Below are positions 25,594 through 35,352 of a stretch of DNA of 64,000 nt, one piece after another. A model generated the notes under the pieces. That model saw only the letters and a list, made by a program, of their open reading frames with translations, did no database searches and was not told where the DNA came from. Numbering within the stretch: the stretch's first letter is position 1; every line of letters begins with the position of its first letter. The position numbers and the translations under genes are program-made. This stretch comes from Brevundimonas sp. (lineage in GTDB: Bacteria > Pseudomonadota > Alphaproteobacteria > Caulobacterales > Caulobacteraceae), in the NCBI RefSeq assembly GCF_029946145.1, contig NZ_JAQSDY010000028.1, forward strand, positions 62,001-126,000, written 5' to 3'.

Positions 25594-28500
25594 CGAGTTT
25601 TCCTGCTGCGGAGCGCTGACCGGCGCGGCGGTGAACAAAGCTGAAGATGGCTGGCACCAAGAACAGCGTAGCGGCGGTCGCCACGATCAGCCCGCCGATG
25701 ACGGCGCGTCCGAGCGGCGCGTTTTGTTCTCCGCCCTCGCCGATCCCGAGCGCCATGGGCGTCATGCCGATGATCATGGCCAGGGCGGTCATGAGAACGG
25801 GCCTGAAACGGACGAGCCCGGCTTCCAGAGCGGCCTGGGTGGCGTCCCCGAGGACGGCGAGCCGCTCGCGGGCGAAGCTGACGATCAGGATCGAATTGGC
25901 CGTCGAGACGCCCAGGCACATGATCGCGCCGGTCAGGGCGGGCACCGAGAGCGTCGTGCCGGTGACGAACAGGATCCAGACGATTCCGGCCAGGGCGCCG
26001 GGCAGGGCCGAGATGATGACCAGCGGATCGGCCCAGCTCTGGAAATTGACCACCAGCACCAGATAGATCAGCAGCACCGCGCCGATCATCCCCAGCGTCA
26101 GGCCCGCGAACGCCGCGTTCATCGTGGCGTACTGGCCGCGGACCGTGACCTTGGCGCCCTTCGGCGGGCCCTGCTCGAGATCCTTGATCACGGCCTTCAC
26201 GTCACCGGCCACGGCGCCGAGGTCGCGGCCATGGGCGGTGGCGAAGATATTGATCGTCGGCTGGATGTCGTAATGGCTGATCACCGAGGCGACGCCGGTT
26301 CGGCGCAAGTCGCTCAACCCGCCCAGAGTTTGCGCGGCCGAACCGCCCGCGCCGGTCACCGGAAGCGATTGCAGGTCCTCGATGGAGCCGACCCGATGCT
26401 CCGGCACCTGGGCCACGACGGGGTAGGAGACTCCGTTTTCCGGGTTGAGGAAAAACACGGGGGCCGTCTGCGAGGTGCCGGCGAGGGCATTGCCGACACT
26501 GACGGTGACGTCGCGTTCGGTCAGGCCGTATTGCGCGATGCGGGCGCGGTCGACATCGATGTTCAGCTGCGGATAACGGGCGGACTGCTGGATGCGCGCG
26601 TCAGCGAGTCCGGGAACGGCGCGCAGGCGGCGGAGCAGCGTTTCCGCATAGGCCGCGTTGGCCGCGAGATCGCGTCCGCTGATCTGGATGTCGATCGGCG
26701 CCGGAGAGCCGAAGTTCAGAATCTGGGACGTGATGTCGGCCGGCAGGAAGGCGAAGCTCAGTCCCGGAAAGCTCTTGGGGAGTTCCTCCCGGAGCCGCTC
26801 CACATGGCGTTCGGTCGGGCGATGCCCTTCTTCCAGGGCGATCAGAATGTCGCCTTCGCTCGAACCGACCGTGCCGCTGTTGTTGTAGACCGTGTTCAGC
26901 GGCGCGCTGGACAGGCCGATATTGTCGACGATGGAGCGCAACTCGCTGTCGGGGATCAACTGGCGGACGCGCTGCTGGACGCGGTCCATGACGACCGCCG
27001 TCTCTTCGATCCGGGTGCCGGCGGGGGCGCGGACGTGAAGCGAGATCTGCCCGGAATCGACGCTGGGGAAGAAGTCGCGGCCAAGCCAGGGCGTCAGGGC
27101 GAACGACGCCAGCACCACGGCCAGAAACACGGGGATGAACACGCGCCGGCCCCCGAGGGCCCGGCCCAGCAGCCGACCATAGGCGATCCGCGTCCGCTCG
27201 AATCGCGCTTCGAACGCGCGCTGGAAGCGCACCAGGGGGTTGCGGGAGCCCGGTCTGCCGGCGGCATGGAGATCCAGGCCGGGCACATGCGGCCGAAGCA
27301 GATACTTGGCCAGGGTCGGGACCAGGGTTCGCGACAGCACGAAGGAGGCGATCAGGGCGAACACCACCGCCAGCGCCATCGGCACGAAGAGGTAGCCGGC
27401 GACCCCTGGCAACAGGAGCATCGGGACGAAGACGATGCAGATGCACAGGAGGGAGACGAAGGCGGGCGTCACGATCTGGGCCGCGCCGTCCATGATGGCG
27501 TCGCGCACGCCCTTGCCCTGCTCAAGATGCCAGTTGATGTTTTCGATGGTCACCGTGGCGTCGTCGACGAGGATGCCGATGGCCAGGGCCAGTCCCCCCA
27601 GGGTCATGACGTTCAGTGTCTGTCCGCTGGCCGAGAGGGCGGCGATCGCGGCCAGGACGGCCAGGGGTATGGAGAGGGCGATGATCACCGTCGATCGCCA
27701 GGATCCGAGGAAAAGAAGGATCATGAGCGAGGTGAGCGCCGCGGCGATCACGCCTTCTACGACCACGGCTTCGAGCGCCCCTCGGACGAAGACGGACTGA
27801 TCGCCAATGGTTTGAATGGTGAGGGCGTCGGGGAGCCCCGCCGCGATTTCAGGGATTTTCGCCTTGATGCCCTCGACGATCGACAGGGTCGACGCGGACC
27901 CGCCCCGCAGGACCGTCATCAGCGCCGAGCGCTGACCGTTGACGTGAACGACGTTGGTCTGGGGCGCGCTTCCGTCGCGGACATTGGCGACGTCGCGGAT
28001 ATAGATGGTGGCCCCGTCGACCACCTTCACCGGCAGATCGTTCAGCGCCTCGATCGATCCCGGGGCGTTGTTGAGCTTTATGTTGTACTGGAACTCGCCG
28101 ATCTTGGCGAAGCCCGCCGGATTGATCTGATTCTGGGCCGCGATGGCCAGCGAGACGTCCTGGGCCGACAGGCCGCGCGCGCGCAACGCCTGGGGGTCGA
28201 GGTCGATCTGCACCTGCCGTTGTCGTCCGCCGGCGGGGAAGGGGACGGCCGCGCCGGGGACGGTGATCAGCTGCGGTCGAACCTGATTGAGACCGAGATC
28301 GTAGAGCTGCTGTTCAGTGAGCCCTTCCCCCGAAAGGGCCAGCTGCACGATCGGGACGGTCGAGGCGTCATAGTTGACGATGAAGGGCGGGCTTGTGCCA
28401 GGGGGCAGCTGGCGAAGCATGGTCTGGGAAATGGAAGTCAACTGCGCGGTCGCTGTGCGGATATCGACGCCGGGCTGAAAATAGATCTTCACGATCCCCA

Positions 28501-28768
28501 CGCCGGGCATCGACTGGCTCTCGATATGTTCGACATCGCTGACCGTGGCCGACAGGGCCCGCTCGAACGGCGTGATGATCCGCCCGGCCATTTCCTGCGG
28601 TGGCAGGCCCGCATAGGTCCAGGCCACGGCGATGACCGGCACCCGGATGTCGGGGAAGATGTCGATGGGCGTGCGAACGGCCGCCATGGCTCCGCCCAGC
28701 GCGATGAGGATGGCCATGACGATGAAGGTGAGCGGACGCGTCAACGCGATCCGGACGATCCCCATCAT
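25574..28768 (-). CDS. RND efflux pump, inner-membrane permease
   Basis: A 1064-residue proton-driven RND transporter of normal length with 12 predicted membrane segments. Segments seen include FIVMAILIALGGAMAA after the start, MTLGGLALAIGILVDDATVT (TM4, with the conserved D-D proton relay), and the second-half TM block GAIMCLGVSTANSILIVSF. The periplasmic loops carry normal porter-domain strands. Substrate class cannot be assigned from the motifs seen; the D-D pair in TM4 fits drug-type and other HAE-like pumps. A PmrA-type box lies 90 nt upstream. The ATG at 28768 is preferred over a TTG at 28828. Confidence 0.92.
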   Translation of the reverse strand: MMGIVRIALTRPLTFIVMAILIALGGAMAAVRTPIDIFPDIRVPVIAVAWTYAGLPPQEMAGRIITPFERALSATVSDVEHIESQSMPGVGIVKIYFQPGVDIRTATAQLTSISQTMLRQLPPGTSPPFIVNYDASTVPIVQLALSGEGLTEQQLYDLGLNQVRPQLITVPGAAVPFPAGGRQRQVQIDLDPQALRARGLSAQDVSLAIAAQNQINPAGFAKIGEFQYNIKLNNAPGSIEALNDLPVKVVDGATIYIRDVANVRDGSAPQTNVVHVNGQRSALMTVLRGGSASTLSIVEGIKAKIPEIAAGLPDALTIQTIGDQSVFVRGALEAVVVEGVIAAALTSLMILLFLGSWRSTVIIALSIPLAVLAAIAALSASGQTLNVMTLGGLALAIGILVDDATVTIENINWHLEQGKGVRDAIMDGAAQIVTPAFVSLLCICIVFVPMLLLPGVAGYLFVPMALAVVFALIASFVLSRTLVPTLAKYLLRPHVPGLDLHAAGRPGSRNPLVRFQRAFEARFERTRIAYGRLLGRALGGRRVFIPVFLAVVLASFALTPWLGRDFFPSVDSGQISLHVRAPAGTRIEETAVVMDRVQQRVRQLIPDSELRSIVDNIGLSSAPLNTVYNNSGTVGSSEGDILIALEEGHRPTERHVERLREELPKSFPGLSFAFLPADITSQILNFGSPAPIDIQISGRDLAANAAYAETLLRRLRAVPGLADARIQQSARYPQLNIDVDRARIAQYGLTERDVTVSVGNALAGTSQTAPVFFLNPENGVSYPVVAQVPEHRVGSIEDLQSLPVTGAGGSAAQTLGGLSDLRRTGVASVISHYDIQPTINIFATAHGRDLGAVAGDVKAVIKDLEQGPPKGAKVTVRGQYATMNAAFAGLTLGMIGAVLLIYLVLVVNFQSWADPLVIISALPGALAGIVWILFVTGTTLSVPALTGAIMCLGVSTANSILIVSFARERLAVLGDATQAALEAGLVRFRPVLMTALAMIIGMTPMALGIGEGGEQNAPLGRAVIGGLIVATAATLFLVPAIFSFVHRRAGQRSAAGKLDVAHVQ

Positions 28769-28858
28769 GACGCTGTCCGACCCAAGGCCGTCGTATGCGA
28801 CGCTGCAACGCTCATCATGGTCCCTCAAGTCGTTCGGGAAGCCGAAGACGCGGCTCAG

Positions 28859-28875
28859 CTTAAGTCGATCTTAAG
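28859..28875 (-). promoter_or_regulatory. PmrA/QseB-type box upstream of the RND operon
   Basis: CTTAAG-TCGAT-CTTAAG, two perfect hexamers separated by 5 nt. It sits 90 nt upstream of the RND pump ATG and belongs to the five-site set in this window. Confidence 0.75.
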
Positions 28876-29023
28876 AGGCGGCGCGCCGTGACGACCGATC
28901 CGATGCGGGGGATGCTTGAGGGAAGGACGCTTCATTGCCCTGGGTTCCGGGCTAAGCGCCGAACCGAAGACCGGTAGGGGACCCGCCTGACGCTGAGGTT
29001 TCCCGGGGCCTTCTCCGACGGGA

Positions 29024-30292
29024 TCAGGACGGCGGGTGGCCGCGAGCTTCATCGCCCTCAAGCCGCCGGACCCGACGTCGCAGATAGTACCAGACCAACA
29101 GGACGGTCACTGGCGCCGCGAGCGCCGCCAGCGCTTCCGGCGAGACGCCGTAGCTATGCGCCAACGGCTTGAGCCCATACCCCAGGAGGCCCAGCGCATA
29201 ATAGCTGACGGCCACGACCGACAGACCCTCGACCAGATGCTGGAGCTTCAATTGGCGCGCGCTGGTCCGCTCGACCGAATGCAGCAAGGCGGTGTTCTGG
29301 GCCTGGACACGCATCTCGATCCGCGTCCTGAGCAGGGCCGTCGCGCGTTCCAGCCGCGTGGCCAGGGCGTCCAGGCGTCCCGAGAACGCCTGGCATGTCC
29401 GGGTCGCGGGGGTCAGGCGGCGGTCGATGAAGTCGTCCAGGCGCTGGAAGCCCTCGATGCGGACGCAGTCCAGATCTCGCAACCGGTCAGCCACGATGCC
29501 GGAATAGGCCGCCATGGCGCCCAGTCGGAAGGCGGTGGTCGCCGTCAGGCTGGCGACCTCGGCTGACAGCCGGCTGATCTCGTCGAGCAGCGTCTGATCG
29601 TTCCGGTCCTGGGTCAGTCGGTCCGAGACGGCGACCAGCGCGGCCTCCAGTCGGTCGAGGTCGGCGGCTCGCTCCTGAACCATCGGCAAGGCCAGCAGCG
29701 CCAGGTTCCGGTAGTTGCCGAGCTCCTGGACCCGCTGCGCCAGCCGTCCCAGATCGGCCGGATGCATGCCGCCCGCGGCCAGCACCAGACGCCCCCAGCC
29801 GTCATCATGGACCTTGAAATCGGACCACAGGCGCGCCTCGTCCTTTCGACAGCTGATGAGGTCCTCTGGATCGAGGCATGCGATGGCCCGAGCGGCAAAG
29901 GCCTCATCGGCCTCGACCACGATCTGGACCGCGCGGATCACCAGGCCCGGGGCAGCTTCAAGCCAGTCCAGCAATACGGACGGATGAGGCGTCAGGGAGA
30001 AGGGCTCGCCCGCCGCCTCGGAGATGATCGTATAGGTCGAGGCCTCGCTGTGCCGTTCCCAGAGCCAGACCTGTCCGCCGGCGATCCTGCCGCGTCCATG
30101 GCGGGGGAACACCTGATCCTGATCGCCCGACCGCGCGGCCAGGGCGAGGACCGACGCATATTCAAGTTGCCGGTCCTTGCCTTCGACAAGACGCAACACC
30201 TGCAGAATCCGGCACGGCGGCGTCAGGGGCGGCATCCGGCGGAGATGCATCTCCGAGACGATGCGCTGTCGCATCGGATGGCTCGACAATTC
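29024..30292 (-). CDS. DUF3422-family membrane-anchored protein
   Basis: A 422-residue protein of the DUF3422 family. Typical blocks are visible: S-S-H-P-M-R near the start, FPRHGRGRIAGG ... LWERHSEASTY, then ELGNYRNLALLALPM, SGRLDALATRLERATALLRT and LQHLVEGLSVVAVSYYALGL. Two C-terminal transmembrane helices are likely. DUF3422 proteins are inner-membrane proteins of unknown function. It is the last gene of the oxidase operon, 16 nt after the copper ATPase. The start at 30292 avoids overlap with that gene. Confidence 0.88.
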   Translation of the reverse strand, partial: ELSSHPMRQRIVSEMHLRRMPPLTPPCRILQVLRLVEGKDRQLEYASVLALAARSGDQDQVFPRHGRGRIAGGQVWLWERHSEASTYTIISEAAGEPFSLTPHPSVLLDWLEAAPGLVIRAVQIVVEADEAFAARAIACLDPEDLISCRKDEARLWSDFKVHDDGWGRLVLAAGGMHPADLGRLAQRVQELGNYRNLALLALPMVQERAADLDRLEAALVAVSDRLTQDRNDQTLLDEISRLSAEVASLTATTAFRLGAMAAYSGIVADRLRDLDCVRIEGFQRLDDFIDRRLTPATRTCQAFSGRLDALATRLERATALLRTRIEMRVQAQNTALLHSVERTSARQLKLQHLVEGLSVVAVSYYALGLLGYGLKPLAHSYGVSPEALAALAAPVTVLLVWYYLRRRVRRLEGDEARGHPPS

Positions 30293-30308
30293 CATGCGAC
30301 GCACCCCC

Positions 30309-32426
30309 CTAGTCGGCGATCTTGAGGCGCAACGCATTGGCCGTGACCGCCAGGGAACTGGCGATCATGGCGACGGCGGCCCAGGCGGGACTGAGCAGAC
30401 CCAGAGCCGCGGCCGGCAACGCGAAGACGTTGTAGGCAAGAGCGAGCACGATGTTTTGTCGCAACCGTCGCCTTGCCGCGACGGCGAGGTTCAAGGCGTC
30501 GCTCACGCGGCCCAGCCCGCCGCGGGTGATGACGACGGCGGCCGTCGCCGACGCCGCGGTGTGCGCCCGCGAGACCGATATCCCGCAGTCCGCAGCGGCC
30601 AGCGCCGGCCCGTCGTTCACGCCGTCGCCGACGAACAGCACCGGGCCCCGTGAGCGGCGGACGAGTTCGGCCTTGGACAGGGGGGTGCAGCCGGCGAAAA
30701 CACTGGACGGTTCCAGGCCGACCGCGCGGGCGACGGCATGGGCCGGACCTTCGGCGTCGCCCGTGGCCAGCAGGACGTCGATGCCGCGTCGCCGCAGTTC
30801 CAGGATGGTTTCGCCGGCCTCGGGATCGATCGCGTCCCCGATCAGCAGGTCCCCCACCGGGGTATCGTCCAACCATACCCGCAGCCGGGTGAGGCCCTCC
30901 GCGGCGCCGCCTTGTGCGCCGCCGACCCGGATCCGGCGGCCGGCGGGGTCGAGCGCCTGGGCGTCGCGGGATCCACGCGATCCTCCAGCCCCGAGGGGCC
31001 CGCCGTTACGCGCTGTTATGGCCCGCGCCAGAGGATGGTCGAGGCCCGTCTCGGCCCGGGCCGCGAGCGCCACGACCTCCGCCTCGGTCCAGCCGGCCCG
31101 GACCTCGACAGACAGGACCCGGGGCTGACCAGCCGTCAACGTGCCGGTTTTGTCGAAAATGGCCGTGCGCGGTCCGGTCAGACGTTCGATGACGCCGGCG
31201 TCAGCCAGACGAAACCCCCCACCGGCGGCGATCACGCCGCTGCGCAGGTGGACCAGGGGCGCCGCGAGAGCCAGGGCGCAGGGGCACGCCGCCAGCATGA
31301 CGACCAGGCCCCGGACCAGGCCGGTCTCGATCGAACGGGTCATGATCGTGGAGACCAGAACCACGAGCAGCGAAACGATGGGAATGGCGGTCGTCAGAGC
31401 GCCGGCCGCGCGGCTCACGCTGTCGATCGGTTCTCCCCGCGCCGCCAGCTCCAGCGCGATCCGCCCGCCCATTCGGTCGACGTCGCGGTCGCCGGAGAGA
31501 CGATCGACACGCACCTCAAGGGGGCGGACGAGATTGACCGCGCCGGCGACGATGCGGTCGCCGACCCCGAGAGCGCTCGGGCCGCTTTCCCCCGTCAAGA
31601 TGGCGGTATCCACGGCGCTTTGCCCGCTCACGACGACGCCATCGACCGTCGACACGCCGCCCGCGCGGACCTGGACGACATCGCCGATCTCGAGCCGGTC
31701 GCCGGCCACCAGCTCCCAGCCTCCGCCGTCATCGCGCCGCTCGGCCGTGTCGTCGAACGGCCGGCCCAGGGCGAGCGTGGCGTCTGTCGCGTTTCGGCGG
31801 ACGCGCGTCTCGATCAACCGGGCCAGCACCAGCAAGGTGACCAGCATCGTCGCGGTGTCGAAATAGACCTGCGCGCCCCCTCTCGCGAGATGGACCGCCG
31901 AGGTCGCGACCGACCCGACCACGCCCAGTCCGATCAAAAGGTCCAGACCGGGCGCGCGAAGACGGATCGACCGCACCGCCATCCGCCCGATGCCGGCGCC
32001 GCTGAAACCGATCACGGGCGCGGCCAGGACGCCGCTGGCCAAGGCGATCCACCACGCCACGGAAGAGGACAATCCCGGGTCCAGATAGAGCACCGCCGCG
32101 CACGCCATGGACCACATGCCGAAAGCGACGGCCACGACAAGGCGCAGCGTGAGTGATCGGACCTCCCGGTCCAGTCGCTGGCGAATGGTCAGGGGGTCGC
32201 TGCGGTCGAGCAGGCGATAGCCCGCCTGGCGCACACAGTCATGGACGGCTTCGGCGTCGCACCGGTCCGGGTCCCACTGCACGAGGGCCGAGGCGGTGAC
32301 ATAGTGGACGCCGGCGCTGACCACGCCGTTGATCGCGCGCAAGCGGCTTTCCAGGCCTCGCGCGCACCCGCCGCACCACAGCCCGTCCACGGCGAACAAC
32401 TGCCGGGTGACGGCGGTGGCGGGCAC
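30309..32426 (-). CDS. ccoI: CcoI/FixI-like copper P-type ATPase
   Basis: A 705-residue P1B-type ATPase. An N-terminal heavy-metal-associated domain has C18-x2-C21 (DGLWCGGCARGL). The membrane metal motif is A-A-C-P-C-A-L-A-L, followed by the phosphorylation site DKTGTLTAG and hinge GDGVNDGPALAAAD. The N-terminal HMA plus a CPC motif and placement with cbb3 oxidase genes match CcoI, which delivers copper for CuB assembly. It follows the TsdA-like cytochrome by 5 nt. CcoG, CcoH and CcoS, usual partners of CcoI, are absent here. Confidence 0.88.
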   Translation of the reverse strand: MPATAVTRQLFAVDGLWCGGCARGLESRLRAINGVVSAGVHYVTASALVQWDPDRCDAEAVHDCVRQAGYRLLDRSDPLTIRQRLDREVRSLTLRLVVAVAFGMWSMACAAVLYLDPGLSSSVAWWIALASGVLAAPVIGFSGAGIGRMAVRSIRLRAPGLDLLIGLGVVGSVATSAVHLARGGAQVYFDTATMLVTLLVLARLIETRVRRNATDATLALGRPFDDTAERRDDGGGWELVAGDRLEIGDVVQVRAGGVSTVDGVVVSGQSAVDTAILTGESGPSALGVGDRIVAGAVNLVRPLEVRVDRLSGDRDVDRMGGRIALELAARGEPIDSVSRAAGALTTAIPIVSLLVVLVSTIMTRSIETGLVRGLVVMLAACPCALALAAPLVHLRSGVIAAGGGFRLADAGVIERLTGPRTAIFDKTGTLTAGQPRVLSVEVRAGWTEAEVVALAARAETGLDHPLARAITARNGGPLGAGGSRGSRDAQALDPAGRRIRVGGAQGGAAEGLTRLRVWLDDTPVGDLLIGDAIDPEAGETILELRRRGIDVLLATGDAEGPAHAVARAVGLEPSSVFAGCTPLSKAELVRRSRGPVLFVGDGVNDGPALAAADCGISVSRAHTAASATAAVVITRGGLGRVSDALNLAVAARRRLRQNIVLALAYNVFALPAAALGLLSPAWAAVAMIASSLAVTANALRLKIAD

Positions 32427-32431
32427 CGGCT

Positions 32432-33490
32432 CTAGCGCCCGGTCGCCGGGTTAAAGGGCTCGGCCCTGGCGCGGACGGGCTGCGCGCCGACCCCCAGCAG
32501 GCGGCCCTGATAGGTTCGACCGTAGAAGGTCTCCTCGCCGGCATGGTTGCGGGCCGCGGTTTCGGCGACGGAGCCGGTCTGACGGGGATCTTTGGGCCGT
32601 TCCTGGCTGTTGATATAGGCCGCCACGTCCCAAGCCTGCTGATCGCTAAGGCGGTTGGTCTGGCCAAGTGGCATATTGGCCTTGATGAAGCCCGCCGCGG
32701 TGTTCACGCGCGCCATTCCGGCGCCCCAGTTATAGGATCGGGGGCCCCAAAGGGGCGGAAAGACCGAGCGGCCGTTGGCGTCGGTCCGGCCTTGACCATC
32801 AGCGGAATGGCAGACCGCGCAGTTGGCGGCGAAGACCTGTGCCCCGCGCGCGGGATCATAGCCGAGGGGGGTCTTCTCCAAGTCCGGATAGCCGGAGCCC
32901 GGCATATCGACACCCGTCGGAGCTCCGGTGGCGAGGAAATGCATATAGGTCTGAAGGTCCTTATACACATCGTCGCCGGCGGGCGGCGGCCCGCCGTGGG
33001 GCGAGGCCTGGGCGTTCATCGAATAGGTGAAACAGCCCTTGATCCGGTCCTCCATGGTGTTGATTTGCTTGTTTTTGGAACGATATTTCGGATAGGCGAC
33101 CCAGGCGGCCCACATCGGCGCTGAGTCCGGCCGTCGCCCGCCGTCCAGATGGCAGGCCGCGCACGACAGGGTGTTGCCCACGAAGTCCGAGGCATTGGCC
33201 GGAGTGTTCATGAAGATCGCCTCGCCGCGCCGAATGGCGTCGCCGGAGGGACCGTCCGGGATGGCCGAGGACATCGGCGGCTGGAAATAGGCAGCTTGCT
33301 GGAAGCCGGTTTCATCATCCCCGTCGCTGCCTTTGCGATCCCGTATCCAGCCGGCGTCGATGACGAGGGTGCCGATCACGAAGATGGCTAGCCCCCCGGC
33401 CAAGGCGAAAATCGCATCGCGGGCCAGACTGCCCTTGTGCGGCTTGTCGGGGCCGGTGGCGGGTGGCGGGGAGTTGGGGTCATCGGACAT
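32432..33490 (-). CDS. TsdA-like di-heme cytochrome c (putative thiosulfate dehydrogenase)
   Basis: A 352-residue protein with an N-terminal membrane anchor (residues 24-46). It has two heme c sites, C110-A-A-C-H and C224-A-V-C-H. Between them is the segment MEDRIKGCFTYSMNA (146-160), closely matching the M-x-x-x-D-R-I-N-x-C-x-x-R-S-M-N-G motif of the TsdA thiosulfate dehydrogenase/tetrathionate reductase family. TsdA couples thiosulfate oxidation to c-type cytochromes. It lies 3 nt after a tri-heme cytochrome c and in an operon with a terminal oxidase, which fits an electron-donor role. The cysteine of the motif is C153. Substrate is inferred. Confidence 0.75.
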   Translation of the reverse strand: MSDDPNSPPPATGPDKPHKGSLARDAIFALAGGLAIFVIGTLVIDAGWIRDRKGSDGDDETGFQQAAYFQPPMSSAIPDGPSGDAIRRGEAIFMNTPANASDFVGNTLSCAACHLDGGRRPDSAPMWAAWVAYPKYRSKNKQINTMEDRIKGCFTYSMNAQASPHGGPPPAGDDVYKDLQTYMHFLATGAPTGVDMPGSGYPDLEKTPLGYDPARGAQVFAANCAVCHSADGQGRTDANGRSVFPPLWGPRSYNWGAGMARVNTAAGFIKANMPLGQTNRLSDQQAWDVAAYINSQERPKDPRQTGSVAETAARNHAGEETFYGRTYQGRLLGVGAQPVRARAEPFNPATGR

Positions 33491-33493
33491 GGT

Positions 33494-34735
33494 CTAGCGC
33501 CTGTCGTCAGGAGGTGAAGCGGGATTGGGCGGCAAGGTGGCCAGATAATCCGCCACGGCGCGGCGATCGGCGTCGGACAGATTGCGTGAGACTTCGTTCA
33601 TCAGATCGACCGGGGAATTGTCGCGCTGTCCCCCGACCCAGGCGGAGAGCTGGGAGGCGGTGTAGGCGGGATGCTGAGCCGCCAGAGAGGGAAACTGCGG
33701 CGCGACTCCGAAGCCCGAGGGGCCGTGGCACGAGAAGCAGGCCGGCACATTCTTGGACCAGTCGCCGTAGAGCGCGAGGCGTTCGCCCCGCGCGATGTCG
33801 CCGCCGAGGGACGGCCGGGCCGTGGAAGGGGCCCGCAGCCGGGCATAATAATCCCCCAGCGCGCGCCGCTCGTCCGGTGACAGGGCGGAGGCCACGATGG
33901 CCATCGACTCGTTCTCGCGGGCGCCGGCGATATAGTCGTTCAGCTGTTTGACGATATAGGCCGAGGGCAGGCCGGCGAGACGGGGCACGGTCTCGCTGCC
34001 CTGGCCCTGGACGCCGTGGCAGGAGGCACAGGACCAGGCGTCGCCTCGCCCCTCGTTGATCAGACGGATCACTCCGGCGTCGATCGCCGCCGGGGGTGGC
34101 GCGACGAAGACGGGTTGCGGCGCCAGGGCCGGCGCTAGGACGGACGTTATCTCTGCGCCGCCGCGCCATGCCCCCCGGTTCGGAAAGCGGCGACGCTGGG
34201 TCGCGACGAAGGCAGGGGTGACCGGAGCGTCAGAGCCGCCCCAGGTCTGGCGCACATGCGAGGCGACGCGGGCCAGTTCCTCGTCAGACAGAACGCTGGA
34301 GAAGTTCGGCATATGGCCGTTGAAGGTTCGGCCGCTGACGGCGATGGGGCCGTCGATCCCGTGGAGCAGGATCTGCACCACGACCTGGGGATCGGCCGAG
34401 ACGAAGGCGGAGCCTTTCAGGGGCGGCACCGCGCTGCGCACGCCCATGGCGTTGGGCTGATGGCAGGATGAGCAGCGGGCCTCGAAGATCTGCGCCCCGG
34501 AATTGACCGCGTGACGGGGCATCTCGGCCATCTGGGCGGCGCGTTTGGTCCGGCCTGTGGCGACGGCCTGGCTGTTGTCCCACAGGGTGAATCCGCCCCA
34601 GAGAGCGAGGGCGATGGCGATCCAGAGCACCGGGAGCGGGATGCGCCGAAACTCTTCATAGGGTTCATAGGCCTCGTCCGTCTCGCGCCGCTCGATCGCT
34701 TCGGGGGTTCGCCGCGTCCAGGGAAAGCGGATCAT
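33494..34735 (-). CDS. Membrane-anchored tri-heme cytochrome c (CcoP-like position)
   Basis: A 413-residue protein with one N-terminal membrane helix (LWIAIALALWGGFTLWD, about 37-53). It has three heme c motifs: C88-S-S-C-H, then C-A-S-C-H and C-F-S-C-H. The first unit resembles a class-I cytochrome domain and the other two a tandem cytochrome pair (VPRLAGLPSAYIVKQL, then FPSLAAQHPAYTASQL). Placed immediately after CcoO with a 4-nt overlap, it occupies the position normally held by the di-heme CcoP. It therefore may be a third subunit or dedicated electron-input cytochrome for the oxidase. Confidence 0.85.
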   Translation of the reverse strand: MIRFPWTRRTPEAIERRETDEAYEPYEEFRRIPLPVLWIAIALALWGGFTLWDNSQAVATGRTKRAAQMAEMPRHAVNSGAQIFEARCSSCHQPNAMGVRSAVPPLKGSAFVSADPQVVVQILLHGIDGPIAVSGRTFNGHMPNFSSVLSDEELARVASHVRQTWGGSDAPVTPAFVATQRRRFPNRGAWRGGAEITSVLAPALAPQPVFVAPPPAAIDAGVIRLINEGRGDAWSCASCHGVQGQGSETVPRLAGLPSAYIVKQLNDYIAGARENESMAIVASALSPDERRALGDYYARLRAPSTARPSLGGDIARGERLALYGDWSKNVPACFSCHGPSGFGVAPQFPSLAAQHPAYTASQLSAWVGGQRDNSPVDLMNEVSRNLSDADRRAVADYLATLPPNPASPPDDRR

Positions 34736-35352
34736 CGCGGCTCGCCCCTCTCGCTGTAGCCATCGTCTCTCAGCCCGGCGCGCGGCGCCGGGAACGTCCG
34801 ATCCAGACTCTTGAGATAGGCGACGAGATCCAGGGCCTGGGACCGGGCCACCACCACCTTGCCCGCGGGCGCATAGCCTTGAGGCATGGCCACGACGACA
34901 TCACCCTTGCCCGCCTCGTCCTTGATCTCGAAAAGATAGGGATAGGCGGGCATTATGCTCCAGTCGAACACGGCCCGGGGCTGGTAGAGGTGGGTCAGGT
35001 GCCAGTCCCGGCTGGGAAGCCGCGCGCCGACGTTCTGGAGATCCGGCCCCGTTCGCATGGTGCCTAGCTGGTGGGGCTGATCGTAGAAATAGTCCGAGGC
35101 CACCGAGGCGCGTCCCCAACCTCGTTCGGCGTCGGGGGCCTGGTCAAGCGACCGGGGCTGCTGGCTGTGACAGTAGACGCAGCCTTGCGAGACATAGATG
35201 TCGCGACCTCGCAGTTCCGCCGCCGTATAAGCCTCGAGACCCGGCGTCGGGGGCTCGGTCCGGATTTGGATCCCCGGCAGGATCACCAGTAGCAAGGTGG
35301 CGAAGGCCAGTATCGCGAGGGCGAGGACGCCAAGGGGGATGACGCGGTTCAT
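34732..35352 (-). CDS. ccoO: cbb3-type cytochrome c oxidase subunit II
   Basis: A 206-residue mono-heme subunit. One N-terminal helix (VLALAILAFATLLLVILPG) is followed by a heme c site C58-V-Y-C-H62. Blocks typical of CcoO include QGCVYCHSQQPR, SDYFYDQPHQLGTMRTGPDL and P-S-R-D-W-H-L-T-H-L-Y-Q-P-R. It passes electrons from the cytochrome donors to subunit I. Overlaps with both neighbours (4 nt each) show tight coexpression. Confidence 0.93.
   Translation of the reverse strand: MNRVIPLGVLALAILAFATLLLVILPGIQIRTEPPTPGLEAYTAAELRGRDIYVSQGCVYCHSQQPRSLDQAPDAERGWGRASVASDYFYDQPHQLGTMRTGPDLQNVGARLPSRDWHLTHLYQPRAVFDWSIMPAYPYLFEIKDEAGKGDVVVAMPQGYAPAGKVVVARSQALDLVAYLKSLDRTFPAPRAGLRDDGYSERGEPR

Noticed and set aside
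25334..28891. 1185-codon open frame on the plus strand
   Set aside because: It is antisense to the RND adaptor and pump genes and its translation is rich in His/Gln/Asp with no fold-like pattern.
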